Shown here piece by piece: positions 22,710 to 33,406 of a stretch of DNA of 64,000 nt. The DNA is from Rhizophagus irregularis (Eukaryota; Glomeromycota; Glomeromycetes; Glomerales; Glomeraceae). Location: positions 2,790,001 through 2,854,000 of the forward strand of contig NC_089443.1 in NCBI RefSeq assembly GCF_026210795.1, given 5' to 3'. Made by a program: the position numbers and the translations under genes. How positions within the stretch are numbered: position 1 is the stretch's first letter; each line of letters starts with the position of its first letter. The notes beneath the pieces were generated by a model. The model was given only the letters and a program-made list of their open reading frames with translations, was not told where the DNA came from and ran no database searches.

Positions 22710-24643
22710 ATGGGTTACAAAATTTTAAATCATCATTTGATGTTAATTTTATTAATACAATTGTTACTTTGGGTTACAATTATAAATGGACAATTTATGC
22801 CAGGACCTCGAATAGGTCACACAGTAAATATGGTTTTAGGTAAAATATATGTTATAGGAGGATACAATTTCTCTGCTTCTATACCTCAAATAAGTGATGC
22901 ATTTTATTTGAGTGGAGATCCATTAATATGGACAGATTTAAATAGTCAAGGTGCAAATATTCCATTTAAATTTGGACATACAGCTAATGTAGGAGGACCT
23001 AATCAAGATTTGATATTTATAATAGGTGGTGGTCCAAGTATGAATTCAGTATATCAATTTGATATTAAAACAAATAAATTAAGTGTGATAGGAAATGCTC
23101 CAGAACCAAATCGGGCATTTATGAGTTCCGTTATTAATGGAGGAAAAATCTATTTATTTGGTGGAAACGATTTTAGTAATCCAGATACATTTTTTAATGA
23201 TCTATATATTTTTGATACTACTAGTTTGAATTGGGCAGCTGGTAGCCTAATTAATGCTCCTCCTCCCACAAATAAGCTTACAGCAACATTAGTTAATGGA
23301 ATTATATATTATATTGGTGGTATGCAAATGAATAATCTTCACACTCCAATGACCGACGTAAGATATTATATAATTATGTTATTATGTTATTCACTCATTC
23401 ATAAGTATGAGTATATTAATAAGTTTAATTTCTTATCATAGATTTACCAATATGACACTGTCACGAATATATGGTCTTTAAAGGTAAGTCAAAAAATAAT
23501 ACTGCCTTTTTAGAATATCACGTGGTATTTAATTAGTTAATAATTCTAGATAGCCACGTTGGCTCTGGGAGGTGGGCCAGGACCTAGATTTGGCCATACG
23601 GCTGTTTTAGGTGATTTATTCTTTAAATTTTAAACTTTTTTTGTTTATTTTATTTACTTGATTTTTTTATTTATCATTATAGTTGGTGGCAAAATTTGTA
23701 TATTTGGAGGAATTTACCTTAATTTTCAATCACCTAATGAACCAATCGCCACGCTAGATGTTTTCACTTTACAATGGTCAATACCACAATTTAAAAATCC
23801 CAGTTTACCGAATTTACCAAACCTTGTTTATCATACTGCCACACAAATACAGAATCTTATGTTCGTCGCTTTCGGTAAGTTATGAATACAGTATCTTCAA
23901 CATAATTTTATCTCACATGGCTTTAATTTTATTTTATTTTAGGAAATGACACAAAGATACCGACAGATGGATTTAACGGATTAAATAATAATTTTTATTT
24001 ATTCGACTTTGATAAACTTCAATGGTCTATAATACCACCAACAGCATTTGTTCAATCTAATCCTAGTTCCAATCCTAGTCCCAATCCTAGTACTAATCCT
24101 AGTACTAATCCTAGTCCTACTAAGACTACTAGTTCTGGTGCACCAACGTTTACACTTCCAACAAAATCAACAGTTACTCCAACAATTCTTCCCACAATCG
24201 AAGAACAAGCTTCGAATAAACCAGTAATTGTTGGTTTATCAGTTGGAATAGTACTAGTTGGATCAGCAGCGATCGGAGCATTAATATTTGTATTTTATAG
24301 ACGTAAGAAAAGAAAAGAATTCGATGATACAAGTACTTCTAATGGTCAAATTCCATTCAATCAATTCGATCAACGATCAAGTTTATATCCAAATCAACAA
24401 CAGTATGCACCAGATCAATTTCCAAATCAATATCAACAATTTACGCCACAACAACGTATCTCAAATTTTAATAATTTATCTCAACCTCAAGAATATTCCG
24501 GTCAAGATTCTATTTTACAAATTCCATCAGATGGAGAGGATAGATTTTCCAATCATACTTCAAATTATTATCCGGGAAGTGAAACTTATCCTTATACTCA
24601 AGGAAGTGAAATTCCTCCACCACCACCACCAAAGACTCCATAA
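22710..24643 (+). CDS. kelch-repeat single-pass membrane protein, gene 3
   Basis: Five exons: 22710-23357, 23442-23483, 23550-23610, 23683-23874 and 23943-24643, giving 547 residues. The last exon contains no usable ATG, so a simple ORF scan misses it. The signal peptide covers 1-27. Kelch blades include GHTVNMVLGKIYVIGGYN, LIFIIGGG, IYLFGGND, TATLVNGIIYYIGGMQ, KICIFGGIYLN and HTATQIQNLMFVAFGN. Between the propeller and the membrane is a stalk of NPSS/NPSP/NPST repeats (residues about 354-373), a likely O-glycosylated spacer. The transmembrane helix is near 408-433 and is followed by YRRKKRK. The Gln-rich tail ends SEIPPPPPPKTP, without the 17-residue units of genes 1 and 2. Confidence 0.85.
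24061..24119 (+). repeat. 12-bp repeat encoding NPS(S/P/T) stalk
   Basis: Five consecutive 12-bp units AATCCTAGTNCN encode Asn-Pro-Ser-X just outside the membrane helix of kelch gene 3. The other paralogues have unrepeated Ser/Thr/Pro-rich sequence at this place. Confidence 0.7.
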
Positions 24644-25924
24644 ACTAACTATCAACATGTATATATTATATTAATTGTAATGTTTTAAAATAATTGTAGG
24701 TAAACCTTTATATACTTAATTATAATGAACGATTTTTTGCTTTAATTAATCTTTATAATATGATATGATGTCTATATAAATTTTATTTTCATTTAATTGT
24801 CGAAGAAACTATGTAATTAAAAAAATTTGTGTAATCACTGTCACGTTTAGATTGTCTTATATATAAAATAAATAAATTGTACGGTATGCCTACATGGCTG
24901 TAGTTTGTGTATTATATCACATATGTAATAATTTTTCTTTGCATTTCCATTGAGAAGCAACGAGTTACAAGTATTTTAATTAATTTTGTGGTTTTATTAT
25001 AGTGTGGTACAAAAAAAAATTTCTATTGTTCACACTTTAATCTTAATTTCCCGTCAGGCAATTTAGAATAAAAACTATAAATTTAATGGATTTTTGTTTA
25101 CGATACAAAGAATATTAAATTTCCGAATTTAGTTACTAGAATTTCCATATAAAAAAAATTCCGAAAATGTCGATCGATTCAGCCATGTGTTATACACATA
25201 CATCTAGATATATAGTGTGACCTAGTCACACAAAACTTTGGCAACCAAAAATTTTCTATGTACTGAAGTTCATAAGTAAAATTCGGTATAATAATTATAC
25301 AAGACAATTGAACTTTAAAAAGATATCTGCGTTTGCTTTTCAACCTATTGATAGATTTTTCACTTTTAGATCCTATTAGTATTGATGAAGTTAATTGGCC
25401 AATTATTATTTTTTTTTTCAACCAAGAAACAACAGAATTATTTTTTAAAAAAAAATCTTGTAATGAATCTCTTGTAATGAATCTACAACTTTAAAATTAT
25501 TAACTAACTTTTTATAAATCATTTATTTATAATAATATATATATACAGTGCTTCGGATAATACGTGTAAATTTACCGAGAATTTTTTTTTATTATATACT
25601 GATAAACTAATTTTGTACATTTATATCTAAAATGTGTCAAGAGAAATAAGAGAAATAAGAGATGCAATTTTTACCATTGGAGAAATCACGTGTTAATTAC
25701 CATACTCCAGAAATTAATTTTGGATTATCAAGTTTCCAATACGGGGGTATACCCTGCTGCGATTGATAAACCATATACTACTTCGCATATCACACACGAA
25801 TTTGTCGGGGATGTATTTGGATTAAATAATTTAATATTTATCAATTGGTGATTCAAGGTCATTATTCATCAAATAAGTAATTAATAGTTTTTAATTTTAG
25901 TTAAAATATAACGAGATAAACGAG
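24644..25924. other. intergenic region after kelch gene 3
   Basis: AT-rich. A GC-richer patch around 25740-25830 has no frame I can interpret. No repeat found. Confidence 0.35.
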
Positions 25925-26060
25925 ATTAGAAGTAGCAGTCGGAGCATTGATATTTCGGTCGTCAGGATGATCTGATGGTCAAATTCAATACATAAATAAC
26001 AATTTTATTAGGTAAAAAAAAAATAAAAAGAGATATATTACCGTAATCAATTCAATCAAT
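25925..26060 (+). pseudogene. relic of a kelch gene, membrane helix and tail
   Basis: The bases reading VAVGALIF match the transmembrane region of gene 3 (AAIGALIF). They are followed after a gap by a trace of GATGAT and TGGTCAAATTC and by a CAATTCAATCAATTC repeat, all also in the gene 3 tail. The fragment has stops and gaps. A similar scrap (GAGTCGCATTAATATTAG) occurs at 30370-30412. Confidence 0.4.
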
Positions 26061-26310
26061 TCAAAGTAAAAAAATTAGACTAAAAAGAAGTGCATAATTA
26101 TGTTATGTAATTTTAAGTGAATCTTTGCATAATCTTATATTTGAAAAATCCAGAATTCGGAAAATTCGATGCTATTATTATCCCATTTTGATTCTTTCTT
26201 TCTTATACCAAATAGTAAAAAAAGAGGCCAAAATAATAATAATAATAATATAATTCAAATGATATTATTTAATATTTATTATATATATATTAAGTCATTA
26301 ATATAGTTGT

Positions 26311-26420
26311 GACAGTAACTCGAGTGGGATATAAGAATTATATTTTATAGGATATAATTCTAATAAAGGATTAGAACTTATAAGTGACTTTATGAAGCAG
26401 GAAAGAAACAATACGAATTT
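26311..26420 (+). pseudogene. relic of a kelch gene, N-terminal blade
   Basis: AACTCGAGTGGG, AATTATATTTTATAGG and AACTTATAAGTGAC align with the first-blade region of gene 4 (27360-27460), with internal deletions that break the frame. In reading form: TRVG, KLYFIG, YN, GLELISDF. This is a dead seventh member of the array. Confidence 0.6.
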
Positions 26421-26603
26421 GCCAGGGGTGCATCAACAAATGTAGTCATCACAATCATATCAATTTATGGATTCATAACGTAGACAATGAACGTATCTGA
26501 AAGCTGAAATTATTATACCTCTAGGATATATTCTAGTCAATTAATATGCTACGTACTAAGTCCTTAAATGATCTAATTATTACTTCTCATTTAATTGAGT
26601 AGA

Positions 26604-26769
26604 TGATGGTAAATCAGCGTCACGCATAAGAGCCATGCTTAAACCTCCCCCAGCACTATCACCAGAAATTAAAATATTTTTGGATTTAAAGGTTCAAATC
26701 CCGCATCTTGTGGAGGATTTAAGAGATACAAATAAAGCAGCCAATGCATCTTGTAGTCCGGCGTCAAAG
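26604..26769 (-). pseudogene. fragment of HSL-type alpha/beta hydrolase
   Basis: The minus strand encodes FDAGLQDALAALFVSL, then in another frame LNPPQDAGFEPLNP, then in a third NILISGDSAGGGLSMALMR. GDSAGGG is the nucleophile elbow of the hormone-sensitive-lipase/esterase family. Two frameshifts within 160 bp and the lack of flanking domain sequence show that it is a dead fragment. Confidence 0.65.
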
Positions 26770-27212
26770 ATTATATATTAGAAATTTTATTACCCTACAA
26801 TTATTAATTCGTTGTTATTGATTTTGTGATTTATTATAATATAGTACAAAAAATAATTATAAATGTATAAATATTGTTAATACTAATTTTAAATCGATCA
26901 TTTTTTTTTCCTCCCGAAAATTTTATAAAAAATAAAAAAGGGATAATCCGTGTTTTGCAAATAGATAAATTACAAAGGATAAAAAATTTCCTTTTTAGTC
27001 CTTATGAAATGATCGGCTAAAAAATTTTGGGACAAAGCCGATTATTTGTTGTAAAAAATCTCGGGTATATTCTTTATATTTATTATATTAAAACGCCCCG
27101 AAATTAACACGACATTTAACACGAACGAGAAGTAGAGAAAAATCTCTTTAATTGTACAAATATTCCTAATTTAATTAAAAGTGGGTATTTTCCTTTTTTT
27201 TTCAAGATTTTT

Positions 27213-27239
27213 AACTTTTTTTTTTCAAAAAAAAAAGTT
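27213..27239 (+). promoter_or_regulatory. leader inverted repeat upstream of kelch gene 4
   Basis: AACT-tract, C, A-tract-GTT, ending 32 bp before the ATG at 27272. Confidence 0.35.
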
Positions 27240-27271
27240 AAAAAAATCTAAATTAAAAAAAAAAATTCAAA

Positions 27272-29165
27272 ATGATGTTCAAAAATCATTTTATATTTAT
27301 TATACTAAGTCACTTAATGTTTTTAATGAATATAGTAAATATAAATGGCCAATTTATACCAGGAGCTCGAGTGGGTCAAAAAGCGGTTCTCATTGGAAAA
27401 AAATTATATTTTACAGGAGGACGTAATTTTGACAAGGAAACAGGACTTATAAGTGACCTTTTTTATTATGATTTTGGAGCAGGATTAAGCGATGCGAAAT
27501 TGGTAGATCTAAGAAGTCAGGAAGGAATAAAAATGAACTTACCATACATGATATGGCACACAGCTAATATAGGAGGCACTAATCAAGACTCAATATTTAT
27601 GTTAGGAGGTTTAGGAACTGTAGAGTCAAGTAATAATTTAGTATATCAATTTGATACAAATACCAATGCAACAAGTATGCCAATAATTCAAGGAATAACT
27701 CCACCAAGACGTGAAGATATGGATACTGTTAGTTACGGAGGGAAAATTTACATATTTAGTGGACGAATGGAAGGTGTTAATGATGAAATATATTATGATA
27801 ATTTTGATATTTTGGATACTGTTAACTTGGTTTGGAATGTCGGTAGTCCAGTAAATGCTCCTCTTCCTAGATTCCTTTATACGGCAACGTTAGTTAATGG
27901 AGTTATTTATTATATTGGTGGTGTACGAAAGAGTGCAGTTAGTAATATAAGTTATAGTGTTTTAATGTCCAACGTAAGTAATCTTATAATTAATTAGTTA
28001 TAAAAGTTATAAAAGCGAGAAGTATATTAATGAAATTTATTATAATAGATTTACCTATACGATATTGCCACAAATACATGGTCTCTTAAGGTCAGTTAAG
28101 TTAATTTTGATAAACCGACAGGCGTTCACAAGAATTCAGCTAAAAAAAAAATAATATTAAATTTAGGAAATTACAGTAGGAAATATCCCAGAACCCAGGT
28201 TTGGTCACTCAGCTGTCTTAGGTAGGTTTATTTATTTTTATTCTTTAAATCATACAATTTGATTTTAATTTAATTGATTTTTCTTCAATAGTTGGTGACA
28301 AAATTTGCATATACGGAGGATTAAATCCTAATGGTGTAGTTGACGCTCCTGCAATGCCAACAATTGCTCTATTGGATACTAATACTTTTATATGGTCAAC
28401 GCCCCAACTTGAAAATATTAATACACCAAAACTTATTGATAATAATGTACCAAACCTTCTTTATCATACTGCTACATTAATATATGACAACCTAATGTTT
28501 GTCACTTTCGGTAAGTTATTTAATCTGTCTTATTCTTTCACTTTTCAAAATCACTAACGTGATTTGTTTATTTATTTATTTTAGGAAATCTCACTGCTTA
28601 TTCTCTGCCGCGAACGATCAACAGATACTATTATATATTTAATTTTGGACAACCAAAAGTTCAATGGTTTAGAATTGAACAAAATGATATAGGAAATCCC
28701 AACGCTAACATTCCTATCAATCCTAAAACTCCTAATTCTATTACTCCTAAGACTCCACCTTCTACTACTAGTTCCGGAAATGCAGCAAATACATCAGCAA
28801 AATCAACAGCAGCACCTGCAACTTCTAGTTCAGATCAAAAATCTTTAGGAAATCCAGTAATCATTGGTTTATCAATCGGATTGGCGGCAATTGGATTAGG
28901 AACAATTGTAGCATTTTCATTAATTTATAGAAATTCGAAAAAAAATCAAAATTCTGCAACGGGAGGAGCTTCAGGTGCCTTGGACACTTCTACTGGCAGT
29001 GTTATGCTTCAAATTCCAAGTAATTTACAACATTCTCCTACTCCCGCTTTACATAGATATTCTCCTGGGCAAGAATATTATTCTTCTTTACCATTATCAC
29101 AACAAGAAAGGTATTCTCAACGTTCTTCAAATTATTCTCCAGGAAGTGAAACTCCACCTATTTAA
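27272..29165 (+). CDS. kelch-repeat single-pass membrane protein, gene 4
   Basis: Five exons: 27272-27973, 28049-28090, 28167-28221, 28292-28510 and 28585-29165, giving 532 residues. The signal peptide covers about 1-26 (cut near NING-QFIPG). Blades include GQKAVLIGKKLYFTGGRN, HTANIGG with IFMLGGLG, KIYIFSGRM, YTATLVNGVIYYIGGV, KICIYGGLN and HTATLIYDNLMFVTFGN. A Ser/Thr/Pro-rich stalk covers about 383-425. The transmembrane helix is about 430-454 (VIIGLSIGLAAIGLGTIVAF). The tail is short, about 78 residues, with YSPGQEYYSSLPLSQQERYSQ and no proline minisatellite. It is close to gene 5 in all exons and introns. Confidence 0.85.
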
Positions 29166-29532
29166 ACCATTCCAATATGTTTCCTTATATATACAGTATA
29201 TTTAAAATAATATTGCTTTATGAAATAGATTTATGATATCAGATTATGGGGTAAATATCGTGTCACCCCGTATTTGTTAAAAATTTCATGAAATCAATTT
29301 TTCGGATTATAATGTTAATGGTGATATTGTAGATGTTATTTTCGAATTAATTTAGAATAAGATGACAATTAAAGTTGCATACATAATTTTTAGCATTTTT
29401 AGTTACCAATGCAATGAAAACAACTATAAATGAAACAAGTAGTAATACAAAATATATTTTTACAATTGCCAAATATAATTTGTAATAAATCTCAATTTTC
29501 TCGACTACTAATCATTGATTTCTTGCAATACG
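29166..29532. other. 3' flank of kelch gene 4
   Basis: AT-rich flank similar to the flank after gene 5 (32822-33140, sharing ACAGTATATTTAAAATAATATTG). It is part of a second, older duplication that produced genes 4 and 5. Confidence 0.5.
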
Positions 29533-29586
29533 AAGGTTGATGTCCAAACATCATATATCGTCTTATGTCAAGGGTGACCTTCCATA
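29533..29586. repeat. short derivative of the TATGGAAAG MITE family
   Basis: AAGGTTGATGTCCAAACATCAT followed by TCAAGGGTGACCTTCCATA matches the two ends of the element at 17408-17869, with the interior gone and the left terminus lost. Confidence 0.55.
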
Positions 29587-29773
29587 CAAAAAAAAGTTCC
29601 TAATGATACTAAGTCTGACGAAAGGATGAAACTACAACGAATCATTTTATTTTACTGTCTAATGTACGTAAACTAGCTGTAACGTGAATCCAAGAATAAA
29701 ATTTACACAAAAAAAAAAATTTTTTTCTGATTATGTCAAAGATAATTTACAATCCGTAAATCTATAATGCCGG

Positions 29774-29820
29774 TATCACCGAACTGCGAAACAGTTCGAC
29801 CTCGCAGTTCGGCGGTGATA
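29774..29820. repeat. 47-bp hairpin-forming inverted repeat
   Basis: TATCACCGAACTGCG is followed after 14 bp by CGCAGTTCGGCGGTGATA. The arms pair over 15 bp apart from a 3-base bulge. The GC content is clearly higher than the surroundings. It is probably a tiny foldback element, but no target duplication was seen. Confidence 0.5.
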
Positions 29821-30086
29821 TTCTAAAATAACTGTTATTATGCAGTCGTCTAAGATTCATATAAATCAATAAAGCTATTTAGTTAGCATAATAAACTTGT
29901 AAATTTTAATATAAATGATATTTAATCTAAATGAGGTAATGCGTCTGTACCTTAGTCTAAAAATATCAGTAAAAAACCTATTTGGCTGCATAATAGATAA
30001 ATGTATGTTTTCCCCTTCAACATTCACGTAACTTTAATTATTAGAAACAGTACGAATTTGCCAGGCGTCAACAAATGTAGTAAATA

Positions 30087-30334
30087 CCTATAAAAAAGTA
30101 GATACGTTTTTTATATTGAAAGATACGTTTTGTATACGACTAGATACGTTTTGAGATGCGGAAAAATGCACAATTCCGTATCTTATATGATACGTTTTTT
30201 CAGTGTCCCCGTATATAAAACGTGTCTTGCAAGATACGGAATTGTGCATTTTTCCGTATCTCAAAACGTATATCTAGACCAGTATACAAAACGTATCTTT
30301 CGGTATAAAAAAACGTATCTACTTTTTTTATAGG
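30087..30334. mobile_element. 248-bp palindromic MITE
   Basis: Nearly complete palindrome with ends CCTATAAAAAAGTAGATACG and its complement. The interior consists of repeated GATACGTTTT words and a GATACGGAATTGTGCA-type centre. A spurious 67-codon ORF crosses it. No coding capacity. Confidence 0.75.
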
Positions 30335-30908
30335 GATAATTTTTAATTGAAATAGCGATAGTAACAATAGTCAGAGTCGCATTAATATTAGTAATAATTC
30401 GGTCGTCCGGACTAATATACAACTTAACAAATTCATCAAGTCCTTAAATTTTTACTAATCCTACAATTATTTATTTGGTATGTAGTACAAAGAAAATTTT
30501 AAATATACAAATATTGTTAATACTAATTTTAAATCGAACCAAAAAACTTTTATAAAAAAAAGAAAGGAAAGAAAAGTCCGTATTTTATATGTTTTATAAA
30601 AAGCTAATCATATTAAATAGATATTGTTGCTTGATTTGTTGACAAGAATCACAAGATAAATTACAAAGGAAAAAAATTTCCTTATAAAAGATTTCCCATG
30701 TCGATCATCTCGGTCAGAACAAAACCGGTCATTATTGCTGTAAATATTTCTGATTTTTAAATATAAATTAATATAAATTATTATATTAATACATACGAAA
30801 TTAACACGACATTTAAATATGAATGAAAAGAAGGGTAAATTTCTTTGATGTACAAAATATTCCTAATTCAATTTAAAAATAGGTGATGTTTCCTTTTTTT
30901 TCAATTTT

Positions 30909-30939
30909 AACTTTTTTTTTTTCATAAAAAAATAAGGTT
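30909..30939 (+). promoter_or_regulatory. leader inverted repeat upstream of kelch gene 5
   Basis: AACT-tract, CAT, A-tract-AAGGTT, ending 49 bp before the ATG at 30989. Confidence 0.3.
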
Positions 30940-30988
30940 GAAAAAAATTTAAAATTTAAATTAAAAAAAAAAGAAAAAGAAAATCAAA

Positions 30989-32821
30989 ATGATATTCAAA
31001 GATCATTTTATACTTATTATATTAAGTCACTTATTTTTTTTAATGAATATAGTTGTAAATATAAATGGGCAATTTATTCCAGGAACTCGAACAGGTCATG
31101 ATGCGGTTTTAATTGGAAAAAAATTATATTTTATAGGAGGACATAATTATAACAAGGAAACAGAACTTATAAGTGATTTTTTTTATTATGATCTTGAAGC
31201 AGGATTAAGCGATGCGAAATTGGTAGATCTAAGAAGTCAGAAAGGGATAAACTTACCATATATGATTTGGCACACTGCTAATATAGGAGGCGCTAATCAA
31301 GACTCAATATTTATGATAGGAGGTGTAGGAACCGTAGAGTTAAGTAACAATTTAGTATATCGATTTGATACAAGGACCAATACAACAAGTATACCAATTA
31401 TTCAGGGAAATATTCCGCCAAGACGTAGAAACACAGACTCTGTTAGTTACGGAGGGAAAATTTACATATTTGGTGGACTAATGAAAGATGTTAATAATAA
31501 TATAATATATTATAATAATTTTGATATTTTGGATACTGTTAACTTGGTTTGGAATGTAGGTAATCCAGTAAATGCACCACTTCCTAGATACTATTATACG
31601 GCAACTTTAGTTAATGGAGTTATTTATTATATCGGTGGTTCACGAAAGAGTTCAGTTACTAGTAATATAAGGGCTAATGTTTTAATGTCCAGCGTAAGTA
31701 ATCTTATAATTAATTAATAAAGCGAGATGTATATTAATGAGTTTAATTAATTTATTATAATAGATTTATCTATACGATATTGCCACAAATACATGGTCTT
31801 TTAGGGTTAGTTAAGTTAATTTTGATAAACCTCGCGTTCATAAGGATTCTGCTAAAAAAATATTATTACATTTAGAAAGTAATAGCAGGAGATATTCCAG
31901 AATCCAGGACTGGTCATTCAGCTGTCTTAAGTAAGTTTTATTTGTTTTTATTCTTTTAAATCGACCGATTTAATTTTAATTTTTTTTAATTATATGTTTT
32001 ATAGTTGGCAACAAAATTTGCATATATGGAGGAGTACATAATGCCATCACGGTTTTAATTTCTGCAACACCAACAATTGCTTTATTTGATACTAGTACTT
32101 TTATATGGTCAACACCCCAACTTGAAAATATCAATACACCAAAACTTATTGATACTAATATACCAAAACTTGCTTATCATACTGCTACATTAATAGATAA
32201 TATAATGTTTGTCGCTTTTGGTAAGTTATTTTATTCTATTTGTCTTTTTCAATGTCACTTACGTGATTTTATTTATTTCATCTAGGAAATTTCACTGATT
32301 CTACGCCACGAGTGGTTAATAGAAACTATTATATATTTAATTTTGGACAACCAAATATTCAATGGTTTAGGCTTGCACAAAATGATATGGGAAACCCCAA
32401 TGCTAACATTCCTAACATTCTTAACACTCCTAATCCTGTTTCTAATTCCGGAAATGTAACAAAATCAACAACATCTACAACAGATCAACAATCTTCTTCA
32501 GGAAATCCAGTTATCATTGGCCTATCAACGGGATTGGCGGTAATTGGATTAGGAACAATTGTAGCATTTACATTAATTTATAGACGTAAAAAAAATCAAA
32601 ATTCTGCAACGGGAGGAGAAATTGATTCTTTAAGTGCCTCTACTAGTGGTGTTACACTTCAAATTCCACCTGATACTCAACATTCTCCTACTCCTACTTT
32701 AGCTCAATCTCAAGGATATTCTCCTGGTCAAGAATATTCTACTTTACCATTATCACAACAAGAAAGATTTTCCAAAGATACTTCAAATTATTTTCCAGGA
32801 AGTGAAACTCTACCTTCTTAA
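30989..32821 (+). CDS. kelch-repeat single-pass membrane protein, gene 5
   Basis: Five exons: 30989-31693, 31764-31805, 31876-31930, 32005-32220 and 32286-32821, giving 517 residues. The signal peptide covers about 1-27. Blades include GHDAVLIGKKLYFIGGHN, SIFMIGGVG, KIYIFGGLM, YTATLVNGVIYYIGG, KICIYGGVH and HTATLIDNIMFVAFGN. The stalk is Asn/Ser/Thr-rich. The transmembrane helix is about 413-438, ending LIYRRKK. The tail is about 78 residues, with YSPGQEYSTLPLSQQERFSK. It is the sister of gene 4. At the exon 3/4 junction the codon is ATT (Ile), where the other genes have Val, because exon 3 ends in A rather than G. Confidence 0.85.
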
Positions 32822-33406
32822 ATTATTCCAATATGTTATATACAGTATATTTAAAATAATATTGTTTTATAAAATAGATTTATATGAATTTTAATATATA
32901 ATATCAGAATTATATCTTTTGTAATAATAATTTTTTCGGATTACAATGTTAATAGTGATATTATAGAATTAATTTAGAATAAGATTGACAATTAAAGTTA
33001 CATAATGCATACATAATTTTTAATAATTTTTAGCTACCAATGTAAAGAAAAGTACTATAAATTGAAACAAGTAGTAATACAAAAATATATATTTACAATT
33101 GCCATACAAGTATTTGATCTCCAAATATAATTTGTAATACATTTCTACTACTAATCATAATTCGTTAATTGATTGTTTGCAACACGAAATATTTAAATTT
33201 AGTATCATTTTTTTTTTGATTATCCAATTAATTTTTTATGCGATTCAAAAAAAAAAAAATATGAAATCGACAGATTGTTACATTATCACACAAAAAGAAG
33301 TTTGGATACACAAATTCTCCTCGACTTATAATAAAAGCGATCCTTTTCTTTTTTTTTTTAAGGTTTATCCAATTTCATATTTCTTTATTAAATTCGTCTT
33401 ATCAAA
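32822..33406. other. spacer between kelch genes 5 and 6
   Basis: AT-rich. The 5' part resembles the flank after gene 4. A T-tract flanked by CCTT and AAGG at 33342-33363 sits where the leader inverted repeat occurs in the other genes, but it lacks the A-tract arm. Confidence 0.4.

Noticed and set aside
25179-25421. 80-residue minus-strand ORF
   Set aside because: No domain, no splice context, and AT-rich surroundings.
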